Origin: an uncultured Bacteroides sp.
Lineage (GTDB): Bacteria; Bacteroidota; Bacteroidia; Bacteroidales; Bacteroidaceae
Length of the DNA: 64,000 nucleotides
NCBI GenBank assembly: GCA_900766195.1
Contig: CAAFUN010000006.1
Span: forward strand, 124,001-188,000
Reading direction: 5' to 3'
Below the pieces are notes generated by a model that saw only the letters and a program-made list of their open reading frames with translations, searched no databases and had not been told where the DNA came from. Below are positions 60,676 to 64,000 of the stretch, piece after piece. Each line of letters starts with the position of its first letter. Positions within the stretch are counted from its first letter, which is position 1. The position numbers and the translations under genes are program-made.

Positions 60676-61938
60676 TTACAAATCATTTTCAAATTCCTTG
60701 AAAAACGGCAAGATATTTCCTTCCGGATTATGTTCTTGCCATGCGTTATGATCATCGATAATGGCAAATACAACCAATCGGAATCTGTTTCTAAATTCGG
60801 ATTCGAAGAAAACTTCTTTAAATAACCGGGCAACATGGTGGGGTGGATTCTGAAATGCTCCGCAACCAAATGCACTCAATACCAGACAGTCGTGATTAAA
60901 TTCGCCAGCAATCCTTATAATAGTTCTGATTTTCTCTTTAGTAGGTTCTATCAATTCATCTGCTATATAAAACTTTCCGTCCGAATATTCGAGTTTAGGT
61001 TTATTGATTGCAGGAACGCTAACAATTGAAAGTTCAAAAGGATTTCGCAGAAAACGATATCCGCTATTTTCAGAACTTCTTACTATAAATACTCTTTTGG
61101 AATAAATGCATCCAGTATTTCTATCTAGTGGATAACTATTTTTGGGGTCTTTCTTAATACCATATTCTTCAGCGTAATCTGCAAATTGATAAAGAGAATG
61201 AAAAAGATTGCTTCTTCTAAAAATGTTTTCTTCTTGTGCTCCTGCTCCACCCAATACACCTCCACCTGGATTCTGTCGACTTGCCATATTAAGCATACAA
61301 ACATTATATCCGAGATTTTTCAACAATTCTGCTGTCTCAATGCAATCTGCTTCAATAACTGAGAATTTTGTTTGATGATTGCTTGTTTCTGGATATAATT
61401 TACGGGGCGTTTTGAAAAAATAGGTGTTAAATATCGTAGCTTCGGTATCCAATTCTATAAGCTTCCCATTACAGACATATTTATTTTGTTTAAACAAGTC
61501 AACAGTCTGCTGGAATACATCTGCACGCATTTCTCGAAATCCTGTTTTTTTACTCGAAGCTATTTTAAAACATTTTACCCACTCGCTAGGAGAAAATGAG
61601 CTCACCATTACTTGTTTCTTGTCATTTTTGTGATAAACATAAGCCTTGTCTTGCTTCAACCATTCGCAAGGCAAAGTCGGTTCTACTTCAACAACACAGA
61701 AGTCTTGCCATTGTTTGATACCGCCTTTTTCGACAATTCCTACCAAGCCAAAGTCCTCACATTCTTTCACGAGCGATTCCATATCCCACGGACTCATTGC
61801 AGTTTTCATTACAATATAGTTGTCATGCGCCAGAATGGTTTCACTGTTTAGCTTATATTGTTTAAATCCGCCAGGATATTTTTTTTCAATATTCTCGATT
61901 GGTATAATCAGATTTATAAATGCTGTTTCGATTGCCAT
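60676..61938 (-). CDS. Bacterial PARG-type ADP-ribose glycohydrolase with extra N-domain
   Basis: A 420-aa protein. Residues 1-105 form a separate domain of unknown function (MAIETAFINLIIPIENIEKK, PWDMESLVKECEDFGLVGI, WQDFCVVEVE). From about 110 on it matches the TIGR02452/DUF2263 bacterial PARG family. NPGGGVLGGAGAQEENIFRR at 223-242 is the catalytic GGG-x7-QEE signature, and VLSAFGCGAFQNPP is the macrodomain phosphate loop. The family removes ADP-ribose from modified targets. It starts 20 bases after the exonuclease gene stop. Targets here could be proteins or nucleic acid ends; the nuclease neighbours favour the latter or a defence role (inference). Confidence 0.85.
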   Translation of the reverse strand: MAIETAFINLIIPIENIEKKYPGGFKQYKLNSETILAHDNYIVMKTAMSPWDMESLVKECEDFGLVGIVEKGGIKQWQDFCVVEVEPTLPCEWLKQDKAYVYHKNDKKQVMVSSFSPSEWVKCFKIASSKKTGFREMRADVFQQTVDLFKQNKYVCNGKLIELDTEATIFNTYFFKTPRKLYPETSNHQTKFSVIEADCIETAELLKNLGYNVCMLNMASRQNPGGGVLGGAGAQEENIFRRSNLFHSLYQFADYAEEYGIKKDPKNSYPLDRNTGCIYSKRVFIVRSSENSGYRFLRNPFELSIVSVPAINKPKLEYSDGKFYIADELIEPTKEKIRTIIRIAGEFNHDCLVLSAFGCGAFQNPPHHVARLFKEVFFESEFRNRFRLVVFAIIDDHNAWQEHNPEGNILPFFKEFENDL

Positions 61939-61958
61939 AATATTTCTTTTTTTAATAT

Positions 61959-62480
61959 TTACTTGAAATCAATTTTGAGACCCATCTCTTTTTTCATAAA
62001 AAGTAATGCTTCGGAATTCCCTTTTGCATCATCAACAGGATTGTGCGTATGCGCAGTTTTCCTTAAATGTTGCCATTTAGCACTTGCATCTTTCACGAGC
62101 CCGCAGTACAAATCGGTTATTCTTCTTGATGAATAACCAAAAGGATTTCGATTTAGAAAATGCTGAAAATACCAACAGATAAACATCCAGTCGAAGCCAT
62201 TATTGTCACTTATGAAAATCGGTCTTCCAATACAATTTTCTTTTATCCATATTTCAAATTGAAGCATAACATCAAGTGGACTATCAAACTGCAATGTTTC
62301 TTCACGACTAAATCCTGAAATGGCAAGTGCTTCTGGATTCCATCTTTCAGAAATGGGCTTGAGCTTTCCGTAGAAAGATTTGTCGAGATTTTCATTCACT
62401 ATCACAGCCCCAAAACATATCATTGAATAATCTCCAGGAACGGGGCCATCTGCTTCAATATCTACGACTATGTAACTCAT
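61959..62480 (-). CDS. DEDDh 3'-5' exonuclease (RNase T/DnaQ-like)
   Basis: A 173-aa exonuclease-fold protein. Exo I is VVDIEADGP (Asp7, Glu9), Exo II contains SDNNGFDWMFICWYF (Asp), and Exo III is HTHNPVDDAKGNSEAL (His and Asp in the HxxxxD spacing). No other domain is fused. It starts with an ATGA overlap to the PD-(D/E)XK gene, so the two are translationally coupled. Substrate may be RNA or single-stranded DNA; the size suits RNase T/oligoribonuclease-like trimming. Confidence 0.85.
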   Translation of the reverse strand: MSYIVVDIEADGPVPGDYSMICFGAVIVNENLDKSFYGKLKPISERWNPEALAISGFSREETLQFDSPLDVMLQFEIWIKENCIGRPIFISDNNGFDWMFICWYFQHFLNRNPFGYSSRRITDLYCGLVKDASAKWQHLRKTAHTHNPVDDAKGNSEALLFMKKEMGLKIDFK

Positions 62481-63661
62481 TGACTGTCTACGTTAAATCT
62501 TATTTTATGGATTTCTCGAAGTTCGGGTTCCTCTAATTTATCTACGGAAAATATTGTGAAAAATGTACTATCTGTGTAATCTACATTATTATCCGCTTTG
62601 TTCTTATTATCAACTATCTTTTTAACTTCTTCCTTTATTTTATTATGATCTTCTTTAGTTGAAAATGTGAATTCCAAATTACAGCTATCATTTCCGCGAG
62701 CATATATTGAATAAATATTATAAAATCTATTCTGTCCTTCTGTCCATTGTTTTACTGTGATAGCGTTTTTGACATAACCTAATTCGTATTTATTTGTTTT
62801 ATATATGTCTTTAATTGACTCTAATAGGGTTTGTGCAAATTTGAATACTTTAGGGAAATCTTTTTCCCAAATTTGTTGATATTCTTTATTAGAATCTCTA
62901 TTAGCAACAACAAAGTCGATAATTCGTTTATGTTTTTCGTAAATTGTATCTGCAAGCTGTTGTGCTTCGTCTTGTTTTCCCATAATTTCACTTTTTAACA
63001 TTGATAAATAATCTGATATATATGTTTTTATTATCGAATCTGTTGTTGAGTTTTGCGTGTGTATGAGGTGTTCTATTATTTCATCATTGTAAGAATATTT
63101 TTTCCATTTAGGTTCGTTCGTGTCTTTAGGATTAGTTCCATTAGGTGTGAGATATACTAGAAAATGTTTATATCCCACAAAAGTATCCTCAATATATTTT
63201 CTGTAATTAGCTAATTGCTTATCAGTATCTGTTGTGTCAATTTTATTTTCAACGCAAATAACGTACTTGTCTTTTTCATCTCTGAAAACAATCAATATGT
63301 CGATAAAGCCTTTTTTAATATCCTTGATGCTAATTGGATATTCCCTATAAACATCTACGTTGTTGAAATTCAGATTGTTGATATTGATAATTTCCAGATG
63401 ATTATCACTATCTAACGCTAAATCTCGTAAGATTCGCACTAAAAATTTATTCCCCAGACCGTGAGAGCCATTTGGGTCAAATAACCACCCTAAAAAATTA
63501 GAATGCCGTATCTCCATCCTGCTAATTCCAAGAATATTAAAAATATTAGGTTTCTGTAATTCTAATTCCAATTTATCCAAATTGCCGTCATGTAATAACG
63601 CTTTGTAGTCATGTTTGACTTCTTGTAGATCAACTAATTTATTATTGTCTTCATCTGCCAT
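62477..63661 (-). CDS. PD-(D/E)XK nuclease superfamily protein (PDDEXK_4 type)
   Basis: A 394-aa protein starting at the ATG at 63661 (MADEDNNKLVDLQ). The N-terminus has the family signature ISRMEIRHSNFLGWLFDP followed by GSHGLGNKFL. The nuclease core shows GFIDILIVF (Asp) and YVICVENKIDTTDTDKQL (Glu-x-Lys and the Gln of QxxxY; LANYRKYI). Residues 200-394 are a helical and beta region probably involved in DNA or partner binding. The family is frequent in phage-defence loci, but few members are characterised. First gene of the four-gene set; its stop overlaps the exonuclease start as ATGA. Confidence 0.82.
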   Translation of the reverse strand: MADEDNNKLVDLQEVKHDYKALLHDGNLDKLELELQKPNIFNILGISRMEIRHSNFLGWLFDPNGSHGLGNKFLVRILRDLALDSDNHLEIININNLNFNNVDVYREYPISIKDIKKGFIDILIVFRDEKDKYVICVENKIDTTDTDKQLANYRKYIEDTFVGYKHFLVYLTPNGTNPKDTNEPKWKKYSYNDEIIEHLIHTQNSTTDSIIKTYISDYLSMLKSEIMGKQDEAQQLADTIYEKHKRIIDFVVANRDSNKEYQQIWEKDFPKVFKFAQTLLESIKDIYKTNKYELGYVKNAITVKQWTEGQNRFYNIYSIYARGNDSCNLEFTFSTKEDHNKIKEEVKKIVDNKNKADNNVDYTDSTFFTIFSVDKLEEPELREIHKIRFNVDSQ

Positions 63662-64000
63662 AATTTTCAATTTTATTGTTAATAAACATGAATTGACTGT
63701 TGTCTAAATTACTTATTTTTACTGTCTTCCCACTATAATGTAACCCGAGAAATAATTAGTTTTGCTACTAAAGAGATAACGCACTGGATATCAATGAAAT
63801 ATTTTTTTTGAGGCATAAGATATTTCATAATTATTCAATATTTAAGGTATTATTTCCCCACAGCAATATTAACATATTTTAGCAAAAATATTACGATAAC
63901 AAACTCTTTTGAGGTTCTTCACTTACGTTTTATTTCAAATAAGATTCTGTCCAGAATAAATATGAAAATATTCATCAAAGTTCACTTTTCATTTTTGGTT
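63662..64000. other. Gene-free AT-rich upstream region
   Basis: About 340 bases upstream of the PD-(D/E)XK gene with no credible frame. On the minus strand TATTTTTG (63883-63890) is a possible -7, giving a leader of over 200 bases; no -33 is seen at the correct spacing. Whatever lies beyond the window is unknown. Confidence 0.4.

Noticed and set aside
60555..60875. 106-codon minus-strand frame overlapping the PARG C-terminus
   Set aside because: It shares most of its length with the PARG gene in another frame and has no family motif or ribosome site.
1..64000. tRNA, rRNA and known riboswitch classes
   Set aside because: I looked through the spacers for cloverleaf-like or conserved riboswitch cores and saw none that I could support; a covariance-model scan would be decisive.

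Overview
The window looks like chromosome of a gut Bacteroides or a close Bacteroidales relative. The sequence shows a SusC/SusD polysaccharide-utilisation locus, Bacteroidetes-type -7 elements (TAnnTTTG), families typical of the order (DUF2027-Smr, DUF4827, TPR-containing one-component and histidine-kinase regulators) and AT-rich spacers. No rRNA, tRNA or CRISPR array was seen. Most of the window is ordinary core genome; the accessory parts are the PUL (34-47 kb), the far right (52-64 kb) and several repeat-filled spacers.

Layout. 0-5 kb: a TPR histidine kinase cut off from any partner by the window edge, a DUF2027-Smr protein, then divergent queA and a NUDIX hydrolase. 5.2-8.4 kb: a repeat-rich spacer (an inverted/direct repeat cluster and five 22-bp units), a small PH-like membrane protein, an 83-aa membrane ORF and a complete IS4-family element with 15-bp perfect ends. 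8.4-19 kb, all minus strand: a membrane-tethered MutS-like ATPase, a fused ETF beta-alpha protein with ETF:quinone oxidoreductase, phosphoglucosamine mutase, a DUF4827 lipoprotein, a DHH phosphoesterase (NrnA-like) and an amino-acid permease. 19-25.4 kb: a tight minus-strand run tsaC-like / ClC / fmt / rpe / comEC. 25.5-33 kb: thioesterase, YaaA, recJ, an 870-bp repeat block that runs directly into recQ, a 50-aa membrane peptide and a TPR protein, then convergent hemolysin III.

34-47 kb is a PUL on the minus strand: a membrane TPR-LuxR regulator, susC, susD, a split LysO-like transporter, a GH2 beta-galactosidase and a GH63-like glycosidase. 47.5-51.8 kb is an aromatic amino-acid operon (prephenate dehydratase, aminotransferase, DAHP synthase-chorismate mutase, prephenate dehydrogenase). 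It is preceded by an unannotated 28-codon leader peptide with nine consecutive Phe/Tyr codons and mutually exclusive terminator and antiterminator pairings, a clear case of classical attenuation.

52-64 kb is accessory and is the most interesting part. First comes a four-ORF minus-strand cassette: a 52-aa ORF, an AddB/RecC-like nuclease, a UvrD/AddA-like helicase-nuclease and an EVE-like plus HsdR_N-like nuclease. It is bounded on both sides by IS982-like terminal sequences, and the last gene takes its stop codon from one of them. Beyond an IS982 remnant lies a second minus-strand set: PD-(D/E)XK_4 nuclease, DEDDh exonuclease, bacterial PARG-type ADP-ribose glycohydrolase with an extra N-terminal domain, and a metallophosphoesterase. 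I infer that both are genome-defence or nucleic-acid-repair modules. The domain calls come from motifs read by eye, not from searches.
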